A DNA stretch of 59,110 nucleotides from Anaerolineales bacterium. GTDB taxonomy: Bacteria > Chloroflexota > Anaerolineae > Anaerolineales > UBA4823. Shown here in pieces: positions 42,353 through 51,201 of the stretch; positions within the stretch are counted from its first letter, which is position 1, and each line of letters starts with the position of its first letter. The notes below the pieces were generated by a model. That model did no database searches. It worked only from the letters and a program-made list of their open reading frames with translations, and was not told the DNA's origin. Position numbers and translations under genes: made by a program. The DNA lies in contig JAFGBV010000081.1 of NCBI GenBank assembly GCA_016932955.1, forward strand, positions 1 to 59,110, given 5' to 3'.

Positions 42353-44491
42353 ATGGATCACCTGAAACACGCTTCCCCCGAAAGGCATGTCACCTTACTC
42401 ACCAACGCCAGTCGTGTCGCGAAGGCTGTTACCTCGATCCTCGATCCAGACGAGTTGCTGCGCTGGAGCGTGGATATCATCTGTGACGAGTTCGGCTTCT
42501 ATTACGCCGGCGTCTTCCTGATCAATGAAACCGGTCAGTGGGCAATACTGCGCGCCGGGCGCGGCGAAATCGGGGAGAGTATGGTGCAGAGCGGGTATAA
42601 GCTTGCCGTAGGGGGACACTCGATGATCGGTATGGCCACGCGCTTGCGCCAGCCACGCATCGCCAGGAATATCACCGAGGAAGTCGAATTCACCAGTAAT
42701 CCCTACTTGCCGAGCACACACTCTGAGATCGCCCTGCCCCTCGCCATTGGCGAAACGGTGATTGGCGCCCTCACTGTGCAAAGCACAGACTACGATGCAT
42801 TCACCGAGGAAGATGTGTCAACTCTGCAAGGGATGGCAGATATCCTTGCAATTGCCATCGCAAACTCGCAATTGCACCGTCAAAACCAGGAGCTCTTGCA
42901 AAGAACAGAACGTCGCGCCCATCTGCTCACTGCCGCTAACCAAGTGGGGAAAAGCGTAACTTCTATCCTCGATCTCGACCAGTTGTTAAGCCAGACGGTG
43001 GATATCATCTGTGATACGTATGGCTTTTATTATGCGGGTATCTTCCTCATCGATGCCAGCGGGCAATGGGCAGTGCTCCGCGCTGGGCACGGAGAGGCAG
43101 GCCAGAGCATGCTAGCAGAAGGCCATAAACTGGCCGTCGGCGGCCACTCAATGATCGGCCTTGCCACCGGCTTGCGCGAGGCGCGTATTGCATTGGATGT
43201 TGGTGAGGAACGGGTGCACTTCAAGAATCCTTATCTGCCGTATACGCGTTCCGAAATGGCCTTACCTTTGATGCTCGGCGCGGAAGTGCTGGGGGCAGTC
43301 ACTGTACAATCAATTGAGGAACGCGCCTTCAGCGAGGATGATATCCTCACCCTGCAAACCATGGCAGATCACTTGGCGATTGCCATCAACAATGCCCGCC
43401 TGCTCAGAGAATTGGAGCACGCAAATCTCGAGCTTCTTCGCACAAAAACCTATGAAGCCCTGGCCACCGCCACAACCCAGGCCGTCCACTGGATTGGCAA
43501 CAAGGCTCTGCCCATCACCACCACGGTTGCGCGCATCAAGGAAGATTTATCAAACGATCCGATCGACCTCGCCTCCATTCGAGAGGATCTGGATTTGATC
43601 GATGAAAGTGCTCGCCTGATCGTTGAAGTCAAAGAGAACCTTCTAGGCCCTGCTCGCGAGCAAAAACCCCGCCCGGCGATGCTGGAGGATGTCGTTCAAG
43701 CCGCCGCCTATCACAGCGGTTTGCCCGCTGCACAATTGCAGATTGTAACCCTCCCTGGCACGCCGATGGTTCTGGCTGATACCACGCAATTGGCGCGCGC
43801 CCTGGGCAACCTCTTCCGTAACGCGATGGAAGCATCAGCCAACCACATCCATGTGCGCATTGCTCCTGCCACCGAAGGCGACCTGATCACTCTTGAGATC
43901 GCAGACAACGGCGAGGGAATCCCCCCAGAGATGATGGATAAAATATGGGCTGCCTTCATCACCACCAAAGGGGCTGGCCACCCTGGCTTGGGTCTGCCCG
44001 CCTGCCTGCACGTGATCAGCCAACTCGACGGACGCGTCAGTGTGAATAGCCAGCCTGGCGAAGGCACAATTTTTAACATCCTCCTACCTGTGCATCCCCA
44101 GCAGGAATTGGAAAGCGGCGCTAAGGAACCCACCTCTGCTAGACCGGTTGCGCGCACTATGCAGCCACGCGTCTTGCTCATCGATGATAACGACCCCTGG
44201 GCACAATTCACCATGCAGGTGTTAACTGATGCCGGCTACCAGGTCAATCGCCTCACCTCCCTGGAGCGCAAGCCTAAAGCCGATGTAGTGCTGGTAGATG
44301 AAGCGCTCACGGAAGGATCATTACCCGATGTTTTGGATCAATTGAAAGCCACCAACTTGGCTGGAAAAACCATCATTGTCTGTGCTGCGCCTAACGTTGA
44401 GCGCACTGCAGAATATCTCAAGGCAGGTATCAAGGATATTGTGCTCAAGCCATACACACTGGAGGAATTCGCTGCCATCCTGGCAAGCTGA
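42353..44491 (+). CDS. Double-GAF hybrid histidine kinase with C-terminal receiver
   Basis: This 712-residue cytoplasmic protein has two nearly identical GAF domains (about 15-180 and 190-350; both contain VDIICDxxGFYYAG and LAVGGHSMIG). A helical segment with VHWIGNKALPI follows, then HATPase_c (about 460-580, NLFRNAMEA, DNGEGIP, GLGLPA) and a C-terminal receiver (about 600-712, IDDND, phospho-Asp in LVDEAL, Lys in LKPYT). The HW[VI]xNK segment is shared with the kinase at 40045-41931 and replaces the usual H-box. Tandem GAF domains suggest binding of a small ligand such as cAMP, which the cyclases next door would make. That link is inference. Confidence 0.87.
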   Translation: MDHLKHASPERHVTLLTNASRVAKAVTSILDPDELLRWSVDIICDEFGFYYAGVFLINETGQWAILRAGRGEIGESMVQSGYKLAVGGHSMIGMATRLRQPRIARNITEEVEFTSNPYLPSTHSEIALPLAIGETVIGALTVQSTDYDAFTEEDVSTLQGMADILAIAIANSQLHRQNQELLQRTERRAHLLTAANQVGKSVTSILDLDQLLSQTVDIICDTYGFYYAGIFLIDASGQWAVLRAGHGEAGQSMLAEGHKLAVGGHSMIGLATGLREARIALDVGEERVHFKNPYLPYTRSEMALPLMLGAEVLGAVTVQSIEERAFSEDDILTLQTMADHLAIAINNARLLRELEHANLELLRTKTYEALATATTQAVHWIGNKALPITTTVARIKEDLSNDPIDLASIREDLDLIDESARLIVEVKENLLGPAREQKPRPAMLEDVVQAAAYHSGLPAAQLQIVTLPGTPMVLADTTQLARALGNLFRNAMEASANHIHVRIAPATEGDLITLEIADNGEGIPPEMMDKIWAAFITTKGAGHPGLGLPACLHVISQLDGRVSVNSQPGEGTIFNILLPVHPQQELESGAKEPTSARPVARTMQPRVLLIDDNDPWAQFTMQVLTDAGYQVNRLTSLERKPKADVVLVDEALTEGSLPDVLDQLKATNLAGKTIIVCAAPNVERTAEYLKAGIKDIVLKPYTLEEFAAILAS

Positions 44492-44497
44492 GAAAGG

Positions 44498-44536
44498 GGG
44501 CTGCAAGCAGTAAAGAGCTTGCAGCCCTCCTCTTTA
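44498..44536 (+). terminator. Probable intrinsic terminator after the kinase operon
   Basis: GGGCTGCAAGC (44498-44508) pairs with GCTTGCAGCCC (44517-44527) around an 8-nt loop and is followed by TCCTCTTTA. The stem is strong and the T-run modest. It separates the kinase genes from the FHA-cyclase genes. Confidence 0.7.
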
Positions 44537-44558
44537 GCATTGATCGAGCAAACAGCTT

Positions 44559-46088
44559 ATGTGGAATGTAACGATTCGCTACCCCGATGGAGCCCCCAAG
44601 GAATATACGCTTCAAGCTGGCATCAATACCTTAGGTAGATTAGCAGAGAGCGATATTTGCATCGAGGATATCTCAGCTTCGCGCAAGCACGCGGAGATTG
44701 AGTACAACCCTGTTGCTGATGTGGTAAAGATTCGGGATTTGAACAGCAGTAATGGCACCTATATCAACCGCCATCTCATTCAAGACCCCGTCCAACTTTT
44801 TGCTGGCGATATCATCCGCATCGGGAATTGTGTGATCTCCCTGACGAAGATCACGAAAACCGAAACATCGGCTCAGTCTGCTCCTTCTCTGCGCCGTCAT
44901 ACACGCGAGTTGCTACTTGAATCTCTCGACCAGCACACCGTCTTGATCTATGACGTTGCCAGGCGGCTCAACATCGTGTTGGATACAAGCACCGCGCTGC
45001 AAGAGATCGCTGGATTGATGAAACAAGCCATGGGGGCAGATCGCTGCGAGGTGATCCTTGCCAACCAGTTTGAGAAATTGGGCGAAATGGGCTTTCCGGT
45101 GAGTATTGCCCAAAAAGTGATTGACGAGCATGTGGCTGTCTTGATCCCCGATATGTCCGTTTATCCAGATCGGATAATGAGTAAAACCGCTCTGCTCTAC
45201 CAAATCCGCTCGGTGCTTTGCATCCCTATTATTAGCCAGGATTCACTGCTGGGGTTAATCTACATGTATAAATTCGATCCCATGACATACCCCTTCCAGC
45301 AAAGCGATCTACAGCTGGCAGTTGCAATCAGCCACCAGGCAGCGCTCACCTTGCAGCGCGCTGCATTGCTGGATACGGTGCGCCATGAACAGGCCATCCA
45401 ATCCTTACTGCAACGGTTGCTTGCCCCCCAAGAAGCCAAAGCTGTGCTGGATCAGTATCTCACGTATGGCACCCTGCCCGAATTGAAAGAGCAGTCTTTG
45501 TCTGTGCTTTTTGTCGATATTGCTGACTCCACCGGGATTGCAGAGCGCATCGGCACTTCCCAGTTTGGAGCAATGCTGGAATGTTTTTACGCTGATTGGA
45601 CAAGCACAGTATTTGAGCATAGCGGACTGATCAAGCTATTGGGAGATGGGATGATGGCGGTTTTCACCCAGGCAACCAGCACGCAAATGATACACTCAGA
45701 GAGGGCCATCCGGGCTGGACTCAAGCTGCTTGAGCATAACCGCACACCTGGCTTTTATGAGTGTGTGGGTGACTTGAAGATCAAAATCGGCATCGGCGTC
45801 ACCAGCGGTGTCGCTGCCGCTGGGTATGTTGGTAACCCAATGCGCATGGAGTACACTGTCTTAGGCGATATTGTCAACATCGCCGCCCGTTTGCAGTACT
45901 ACGCCCGCCCCAACAGGTTGGTCACCAGCCCGGCGACCATGGCCGAAGTGACGGGTAAGTTTATCACCCAGCGCCTTGGCGAAATCAATGTGCGCGGTCG
46001 GCAGAAATCGATCCAAGCCTATGAAGTGCTCGGATTAGCCGAGGATCAGAACATCTCTCCAGAAGAATCCATCCTTCAATCAAGGTAA
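44559..46088 (+). CDS. FHA-GAF-adenylate cyclase
   Basis: In this 509-residue protein, FHA (about 1-100) has the phosphothreonine-binding set GR, S-R-KHA and SSNGTYI. GAF occupies about 125-290 and a class III cyclase about 310-500. Metal Asp residues lie in FVDIADST and LLGDGM, Lys in LIKLLGD, Thr in EYTVLGD, and Asn/Arg in GDIVNIAARL, so cAMP synthesis is expected. FHA would recruit the enzyme to a phosphothreonine protein, but no Ser/Thr kinase gene is in the window. It is a tandem duplicate of the next gene, with an 8-nt gap. The ribosome site is weak. Confidence 0.9.
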   Translation: MWNVTIRYPDGAPKEYTLQAGINTLGRLAESDICIEDISASRKHAEIEYNPVADVVKIRDLNSSNGTYINRHLIQDPVQLFAGDIIRIGNCVISLTKITKTETSAQSAPSLRRHTRELLLESLDQHTVLIYDVARRLNIVLDTSTALQEIAGLMKQAMGADRCEVILANQFEKLGEMGFPVSIAQKVIDEHVAVLIPDMSVYPDRIMSKTALLYQIRSVLCIPIISQDSLLGLIYMYKFDPMTYPFQQSDLQLAVAISHQAALTLQRAALLDTVRHEQAIQSLLQRLLAPQEAKAVLDQYLTYGTLPELKEQSLSVLFVDIADSTGIAERIGTSQFGAMLECFYADWTSTVFEHSGLIKLLGDGMMAVFTQATSTQMIHSERAIRAGLKLLEHNRTPGFYECVGDLKIKIGIGVTSGVAAAGYVGNPMRMEYTVLGDIVNIAARLQYYARPNRLVTSPATMAEVTGKFITQRLGEINVRGRQKSIQAYEVLGLAEDQNISPEESILQSR

Positions 46089-46096
46089 ATTGAGCC

Positions 46097-47566
46097 ATGT
46101 GGTATGTCACCGTCCGCTCGCCAGATGGCGAGCCCAAACAATACAGCCTTCAGCCTGGCAGCAACATCGCCGGGCGTTTATCTTACAACGCGATCTATAT
46201 TGAAGATATTTCTGCTTCGCGGCGGCATGCAGATTTGATCTATGATCCCGTCACCGATAGTCTGACCATATCCGACATGGGCAGTAAGAACGGCACTTAT
46301 GTGAACCGCAAAAAAATCACTGAATCCCAGCGCCTACAGCCCAGCGATATCATCCGTATCGGCAACTGCATGCTCGACCTTTCCTACTATAAATCCAATC
46401 ACGCTACTGGAGTGGTTGCCGGGCCGCGCCGTCACACTCGCGAACTGCTGCTCGAGTCGCTGGACCGCCATGCCGTGTTGATCTATGAAGTAGCCCGCCA
46501 GCTCAACACTGTGCTCGACTTGCCAACTGCCTTGAGTGAGGTTTCATCTCTGATGCGCAAGGCAATGGGCGCCGAGCGCTGCGAGGTGATCCTCGCAGAC
46601 CAGTTCGACAGGCTGCACGAATTGGGCTTTCCCGAAACGATTGCCCGTAAAGCGATCAAGGAACATGCCACCATCATCATCCCCGATTTTTCCACCAGCC
46701 CCACCCACAAGGATAGCGACAGCGCCCGGCTATACGGCGTGCGCTCCGTGCTTTGCGTGCCCGTGATCAGTGGCGACAACATCCTCGCCCTCATTTACAT
46801 GTACAAAACCGAGCCCGATCAGCTACCCTTCACCGAGCGCGACCTGCAACTGGCTGTCGCAATCAGCCACCAGGCTGCCCTCACCATCCAGCGCATGTAC
46901 CTGCTGGAAAGCCTGAAGAAACAGCAGCATATGCAAACTATGCTACGCCGCTTTCTCTCACCACGCGAATCTGAATTTATCTTAAATGACTACTTGCAAA
47001 GTGGCTATTTACCCAAGCTGGCAGCAAAGGAAGTAACCGTCTTATTTGCCGATATTGCCAATTCGACCGGATTTGCCGAACAACACGGACCAGAACGTTT
47101 TGGTACGCTTCTCGAACACTTCTACCAAGATACAGCCGAGATCATATTTACCCACGGTGGGATGCTCAAGCTCATGGGCGATGGGATCATGTCTGTCTTC
47201 GGCACAACCAAGTCCTTTTCCGATCCTGCTACCAGTGCTGCCCAGGCCGGTTTAGATCTGGTGGAACGGATTAAAACCGGCGAGTTCTATATCGAAGAAG
47301 GGATCGTTATTGGGGTGGGAATCAACACTGGCCCTGCAATGGCAGGCTATGTGGGCACTCAAGAACGGGTAGAGTACACTGTCCTCGGCGATACGGTCAA
47401 CGTAGCTTTCCGCATGCAGGATTATGCCCGCCCCAATCGGGTGGTGGTCAGCCAGAATGTGGCGATTTCCCTCGCAGGTCACTTTGAAACCACGCGCATT
47501 GGCGATGTCAACGTTCGAGGCCGCTCAGAGCCAGTTAAAATTTTTGAAGTTCTTGGTCCCTGTTGA
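46097..47566 (+). CDS. FHA-GAF-adenylate cyclase, tandem paralog
   Basis: This 489-residue protein has the same layout as its neighbour: FHA (about 1-100, SASRRHA and SKNGTYV), GAF (about 125-290) and cyclase (about 310-488). Catalytic residues are again complete (FADIANST, LKLMGDGI, EYTVLGDTVN, FRMQ). Long shared stretches, such as RRHTRELLLESLD and QLAVAISHQAAL, show recent duplication. The linkers and N-terminal halves have diverged, so the two probably answer different partners. It ends 5 nt before the convergent DUF58 gene. Confidence 0.9.
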   Translation: MWYVTVRSPDGEPKQYSLQPGSNIAGRLSYNAIYIEDISASRRHADLIYDPVTDSLTISDMGSKNGTYVNRKKITESQRLQPSDIIRIGNCMLDLSYYKSNHATGVVAGPRRHTRELLLESLDRHAVLIYEVARQLNTVLDLPTALSEVSSLMRKAMGAERCEVILADQFDRLHELGFPETIARKAIKEHATIIIPDFSTSPTHKDSDSARLYGVRSVLCVPVISGDNILALIYMYKTEPDQLPFTERDLQLAVAISHQAALTIQRMYLLESLKKQQHMQTMLRRFLSPRESEFILNDYLQSGYLPKLAAKEVTVLFADIANSTGFAEQHGPERFGTLLEHFYQDTAEIIFTHGGMLKLMGDGIMSVFGTTKSFSDPATSAAQAGLDLVERIKTGEFYIEEGIVIGVGINTGPAMAGYVGTQERVEYTVLGDTVNVAFRMQDYARPNRVVVSQNVAISLAGHFETTRIGDVNVRGRSEPVKIFEVLGPC

Positions 47567-47571
47567 GATGC

Positions 47572-48453
47572 TTATTTCACCACACCGGCGCGGCGTAATC
47601 CTAGCAGGATCAATTCATCCCACGCTTGGGCTGTGCTAACCGGGATGTAGCGCACACCCCTACGCAAACACTCTGCCTGGTTTTCCTCCTGCCACGCCCG
47701 TAAGCGTTGCCGGTAGTGCTCGCGCATTCCACCTTCCACTGACACCTCTTGCTCCGCACCGGTTTCACGGTCCACCAAGCGCAGATCACCTGCCAAAGGT
47801 GGATCAAGCTCATCGGGGGCAAGCAGATGTAGCAGGTTGACCTCAAAGCCGCGCCCCTGAAGCTCCCACAAACCTGGCTGGTACCCATTCGGCGAAAAAA
47901 GGTCGGAAATGAGGAAAGCCAATCCAGCCCGCCGCGGGGTCAGCAGATAAGCATGCAGGGATCGAGAAAGATCAGTCTCACCAATAGCCTTCTGCTCTTC
48001 CAGAAAAGCCATCAAGCGCAGCAAATGTTGCGATCCGCGCGCCGGCCCATATTGTGCCTGGAACTGCCCGGCACGCAATATTGCTACACTCAGGTGATCC
48101 CCAGCCCCCAGTGCCACCGCGCCCAATGCAGCTGCCAGGCGCATCGCGTAGATATGCTTGTTCAGATCACCTTCCCCCCAATCCATCGAGCGCGAGGCAT
48201 CCACCAGCACATACACCGCAAGATCCTCTTCTTCTTCCAGTAGTTTGATAAAGGGGCGTTCCAGGCGAGCGTAAATGTTCCAATCCAGGCGGCGTAGATC
48301 ATCCCCCGGCGTGTAATTGCGATAATCGGCAAACTCTACACTGCTGCCGCGGCGCGAGGATCGACGCTCGCCTTTGATCACGCCGGCTCGCACTTTGCCG
48401 GCTACCAGCGAAAGCTGGTTCAATTTGCGAATGGTCGCCTCATCGAAAAGCAT
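47572..48453 (-). CDS. DUF58 protein (vWA-like)
   Basis: This 293-residue protein has the DUF58 hallmark YTPGDDLRRLDWNIYARLERP (residues about 47-67), followed by a vWA-like fold with VLVDASRSM as a MIDAS-type start. It is cytoplasmic by lack of a signal or helices. DUF58 proteins pair with MoxR AAA ATPases, which here lie 52 nt upstream on the same strand. The pair probably acts in assembly or metal insertion of a client, a general family inference. A second DUF58 gene (54720) is coupled to a transglutaminase and differs strongly in having an N-terminal membrane region. Confidence 0.9.
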   Translation of the reverse strand: MLFDEATIRKLNQLSLVAGKVRAGVIKGERRSSRRGSSVEFADYRNYTPGDDLRRLDWNIYARLERPFIKLLEEEEDLAVYVLVDASRSMDWGEGDLNKHIYAMRLAAALGAVALGAGDHLSVAILRAGQFQAQYGPARGSQHLLRLMAFLEEQKAIGETDLSRSLHAYLLTPRRAGLAFLISDLFSPNGYQPGLWELQGRGFEVNLLHLLAPDELDPPLAGDLRLVDRETGAEQEVSVEGGMREHYRQRLRAWQEENQAECLRRGVRYIPVSTAQAWDELILLGLRRAGVVK

Positions 48454-48505
48454 GAAAATCTATGAGTCTCTACTTACGGGGAGGCCGCGCAGCACCGGCA
48501 GCAAC

Positions 48506-49483
48506 CTAGTGATCGAGAGCCTTAAGCAGCTCAGCAATGATATCGTCAGGACGGATGCCTTCTGCTAAGCCCTCAAAATTCAGCAGCAGGCGGTGGCGCA
48601 ATGCCGCAGGAGCTATGGCGTGAATATCCTCAAAAGCCACGTTATACCGCCCTGCCAACAAGGCAGTGATCTTAGCGCCCAGGATCAACGCCTGCCCGCC
48701 GCGCGGGGAGGCACCATAGCGCACAAATTTTTTGGCCATCGGTGGCGCATCCGTGCTCTCCGGGTGGGTAGCCACGACCAGGCGGGCAATGTACTGGCTG
48801 ACATGCGAAGCGATCGGCACAGCGCGCGCCAGCTCGCGCATCGCCAGAATCTCGACCCCGCTGGCTGCCCGATGCACCTGCGGTACATCGATCCCTGTCG
48901 TGCGTCCTAGGATCTCCACCAGCTCTTCCGTGCTGGGGTACGGCACATTGACTTTGAAAAGGAAGCGGTCGAGTTGCGCCTCAGGCAGGGGGTAGGTGCC
49001 TTCCATCTCCAGAGGGTTCTGGGTAGCCAGCACAAAGAAAGGCTGCTCGAGCTGATAAGTCTTCTCTGCCACAGTGACAGAACCTTCTTGCATCGCCTCC
49101 AGCATCGCCGATTGGGTTTTGGGTGTAGCGCGGTTGATCTCGTCAGCCAGAACAAGATTGGCAAACACCGGGCCTGGCTGAAAACGAAATTCGCGCCGTC
49201 CATCCTGGTCGACCAGGATCTCAGTGCCGGTGATGTCAGCAGGCATCAAGTCAGGAGTGAACTGGATACGCGAAAATTTAAGCTCCAGCACCTGCCCCAG
49301 CGTGCGGATCAGCATGGTCTTTCCCAGGCCGGGCACGCCCTCCAGCAGCGCATGTCCGCCCGCCAGGATGCACACCAGCACTTGCCGTACCACTTCGCGC
49401 TGGCCGACAATGAACTTGCCCACTTCATCCTCAATCGACTGGGCAATTGTGCAAAATTGTTCGGGGGAGAGGGTTTGGGTCAT
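48506..49483 (-). CDS. MoxR-family AAA+ ATPase
   Basis: This 325-residue AAA+ protein has Walker A GVPGLGKT (about 48-55), Walker B VLADEINRA (about 108-116), sensor 1 FVLATQNP and sensor 2 region SPRGGQAL. It is a chaperone-like ATPase that works with vWA/DUF58 partners, and the DUF58 gene follows directly. The ATG at 49483 is chosen because the minus strand has TATAAT ending just 6 nt upstream. That places the transcription start at or next to the ATG and rules out the ORF start at 49501. The transcript is therefore probably leaderless. Confidence 0.92.
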   Translation of the reverse strand: MTQTLSPEQFCTIAQSIEDEVGKFIVGQREVVRQVLVCILAGGHALLEGVPGLGKTMLIRTLGQVLELKFSRIQFTPDLMPADITGTEILVDQDGRREFRFQPGPVFANLVLADEINRATPKTQSAMLEAMQEGSVTVAEKTYQLEQPFFVLATQNPLEMEGTYPLPEAQLDRFLFKVNVPYPSTEELVEILGRTTGIDVPQVHRAASGVEILAMRELARAVPIASHVSQYIARLVVATHPESTDAPPMAKKFVRYGASPRGGQALILGAKITALLAGRYNVAFEDIHAIAPAALRHRLLLNFEGLAEGIRPDDIIAELLKALDH

Positions 49484-49489
49484 GGAGGG

Positions 49490-49495
49490 ATTATA
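49490..49495 (-). promoter_or_regulatory. -10 box giving a leaderless moxR transcript
   Basis: TATAAT on the minus strand is separated from the ATG at 49483 by only CCCTCC. With a start point 6-8 nt past the box, the RNA would begin at the start codon. Confidence 0.6.
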
Positions 49496-49522
49496 GCACA
49501 AGGGGGGTTATTTGGTTTTCCA

Positions 49523-50137
49523 TCAATCCTGGTCAAATTCAACCATTGGTATAAAAGCGCGTCCCCATTCTCCATGGAACAGGATTTCCCCTAGCGGCTT
49601 GCGGCTGCGTGGCAAGCGCTCCTTTTCTGCCTGGTCAACCGATAGCATAGATGGATCACCCAGGTACCCTATTGCCAGCATGATTACAGGCTGAAAATCA
49701 TCTGGAAGGGCATAGGTTTCCCGCGCCTTCTCAACACTAAATCCTCCCATGGGGTGCACGTACAAGTCATGCGAAAGTGCCTGCAAGGTAAGTGTGGCGA
49801 CTGCCAAACCAGTATCATGGAAGGCATAACGGTTCTCGCCCCGCTCGTGGCGCACCTGCGCCACCACCAGCGTCAGCGCTGGCGCCACAGCCGCCCAGGC
49901 CCGGTTGCCCTCGTTCAGGCATCCCGCCAGGCGGGCATATTCCTGCTTGTCGGATCGCAGCCCCACGATGAAACGTCAGGGCTGTCGGTTGCTCGCAGAG
50001 GCCGCCCAGCGCGCCGCCTCGAACAGGCTCAGTAGCACATCCTTGGCCACCGGCTGAGACGAAAAAGCCTTTGGGCTCCAGCGGCGACGGATCAGATCAT
50101 GAATAGGCACACTGGTTTGCGCATCTTTCACAGACAT
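49523..50137 (-). pseudogene. Nitroreductase family gene with in-frame UGA
   Basis: A 204-codon frame opens with ATG at 50137 and reads as a normal FMN-dependent nitroreductase: IRRRWSPKAF, FEAARWAASASNRQP, then RFIVGLRSD and the full C-terminal half to 49523. Codon 54 (49978-49976) is TGA exactly where the family motif SxNxQPW has tryptophan, so one G-to-A change explains it. The rest is intact, which points to a very recent loss, a sequencing error or readthrough. A GTG at 49966 could restart translation but would lack the FMN-binding N-terminus. It starts 3 nt after the DCC gene. Confidence 0.8.
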
Positions 50138-50140
50138 AGG

Positions 50141-50554
50141 CTATATGCTCCCTTCAATATCCTCCATGAATCGACCTCGCTCCGAGGGCGTGGGCAATCG
50201 GCATACAGATCGCACCCCAAACCAGGCATAACGCCGCCGGGCAATCCAGGAATAAACAGCATCGCGCATAGGCAGCGGAACCAGGGAAAACACCACGAGC
50301 ATATTCCAGGGCCAACCCAAGCGTCGTAAGATCGCCAACGCGGCTGTCGAGTGTACACGGCAAACGCCATCATCAAACAGGATTACCGTTTCCAAATTGG
50401 TTGGCTGTCCGCAGCAGGTGGCCAATTTCTGACCGGCGGGAGATTGCAGCGCGGCAAAGCGGAAATATCCAATAGGATCATGGCGAATGACAAAATCCAC
50501 CACCCCATTGCACAGGTTACACACGCCATCGAACAGGATGATCCCGTGATCCAC
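50141..50554 (-). CDS. DCC-family thiol-disulfide oxidoreductase-like protein
   Basis: This 137-residue DUF393 protein opens with ILFDGVCNLCNG. The DxxCxxC motif is the redox-like signature of the family. FRFAALQS and VILFDDGVCRVHSTAAL follow, as usual. The start is GTG at 50554 with AGGAG immediately adjacent, a very short spacing, so the start is not secure. The function of the family is not settled, though a thioredoxin-like fold is predicted. It is followed by the interrupted nitroreductase gene on the same strand. Confidence 0.85.
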   Translation of the reverse strand: MDHGIILFDGVCNLCNGVVDFVIRHDPIGYFRFAALQSPAGQKLATCCGQPTNLETVILFDDGVCRVHSTAALAILRRLGWPWNMLVVFSLVPLPMRDAVYSWIARRRYAWFGVRSVCRLPTPSERGRFMEDIEGSI

Positions 50555-50609
50555 CTCCTGATTCTACCACCCCCATTGCCAATCGTTTATCCAAAGGCCT
50601 CAACCCCGC

Positions 50610-51056
50610 TCAACGAGTAGCCTCACCATTCCCCAATAATACGCTTTGCGTCTGCATCCACGCAATAGAAAAGAAGAATGACAACCATTCCCAAATAACA
50701 GGCGCAGTGCGGCTCACCGCACCTTGCTCGTACAAGACAATCAGCATGACAAAAATCATGAACACAGCAACCAACGCAAGACTCGACAACGGTAAAAGCC
50801 TGGGAAGGTCTTTCAGCGACCACTCCTGGATGAAAATGATCGTTTGCAGGATGACGACCCCAAAGAAGTAAAGACCAATACCCGTTTTGTGGACAACCGG
50901 CGACAAATTAAATGGCGTAGCAGTCATTAATGCTGTTCCGAAAGTGGAAAAGAATCCCACAATTAGGGTTGCCACCGCAAAAGATTTGCCAGCACCCAAT
51001 TGGCTTAGCCGCAAAATGACCAGAATCAGCACCAGATAGCGAATGGGAACCGCCAT
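50610..51056 (-). CDS. Membrane protein, probably 5'-disrupted
   Basis: The frame encodes about 148 residues with four hydrophobic helices, ending IWEWLSFFFSIAW. It lacks a ribosome site. In another frame directly upstream (minus strand, about 51140 to 51060) the DNA reads TYFSDIGDTPGWLQTIFTPAL, which looks like the missing extracytoplasmic start of the same protein family (DUF998-like layout). A single frameshift near 51060 would join them. The presumed first helix is absent, where the promoter of the divergent E1 gene now lies. I consider it a decaying gene, but a short functional protein cannot be excluded. Confidence 0.5.
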   Translation of the reverse strand: MAVPIRYLVLILVILRLSQLGAGKSFAVATLIVGFFSTFGTALMTATPFNLSPVVHKTGIGLYFFGVVILQTIIFIQEWSLKDLPRLLPLSSLALVAVFMIFVMLIVLYEQGAVSRTAPVIWEWLSFFFSIAWMQTQSVLLGNGEATR

Positions 51057-51145
51057 CAAAGTGCCGGAGTAAAGATGGTCTGCAGCCAGCCGGGAGTATC
51101 CCCGATATCACTGAAATAAGTGGTGAGACACGAGCTTGTCAAGTG

Positions 51146-51176
51146 TTGGAACAGGAATGAACAAATTCAGTATAAT
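51146..51176 (+). promoter_or_regulatory. Promoter of the fused E1 dehydrogenase gene
   Basis: TTGGAA (51146-51151), a 19-nt spacer and TATAAT (51171-51176) lie 25 nt before the ATG at 51202. The box lies inside the longer ORF that starts at 51136, which argues against that earlier start. Confidence 0.6.
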
Positions 51177-51201
51177 GGGCACTGAAGCGGAGACACCTCT
51201 C

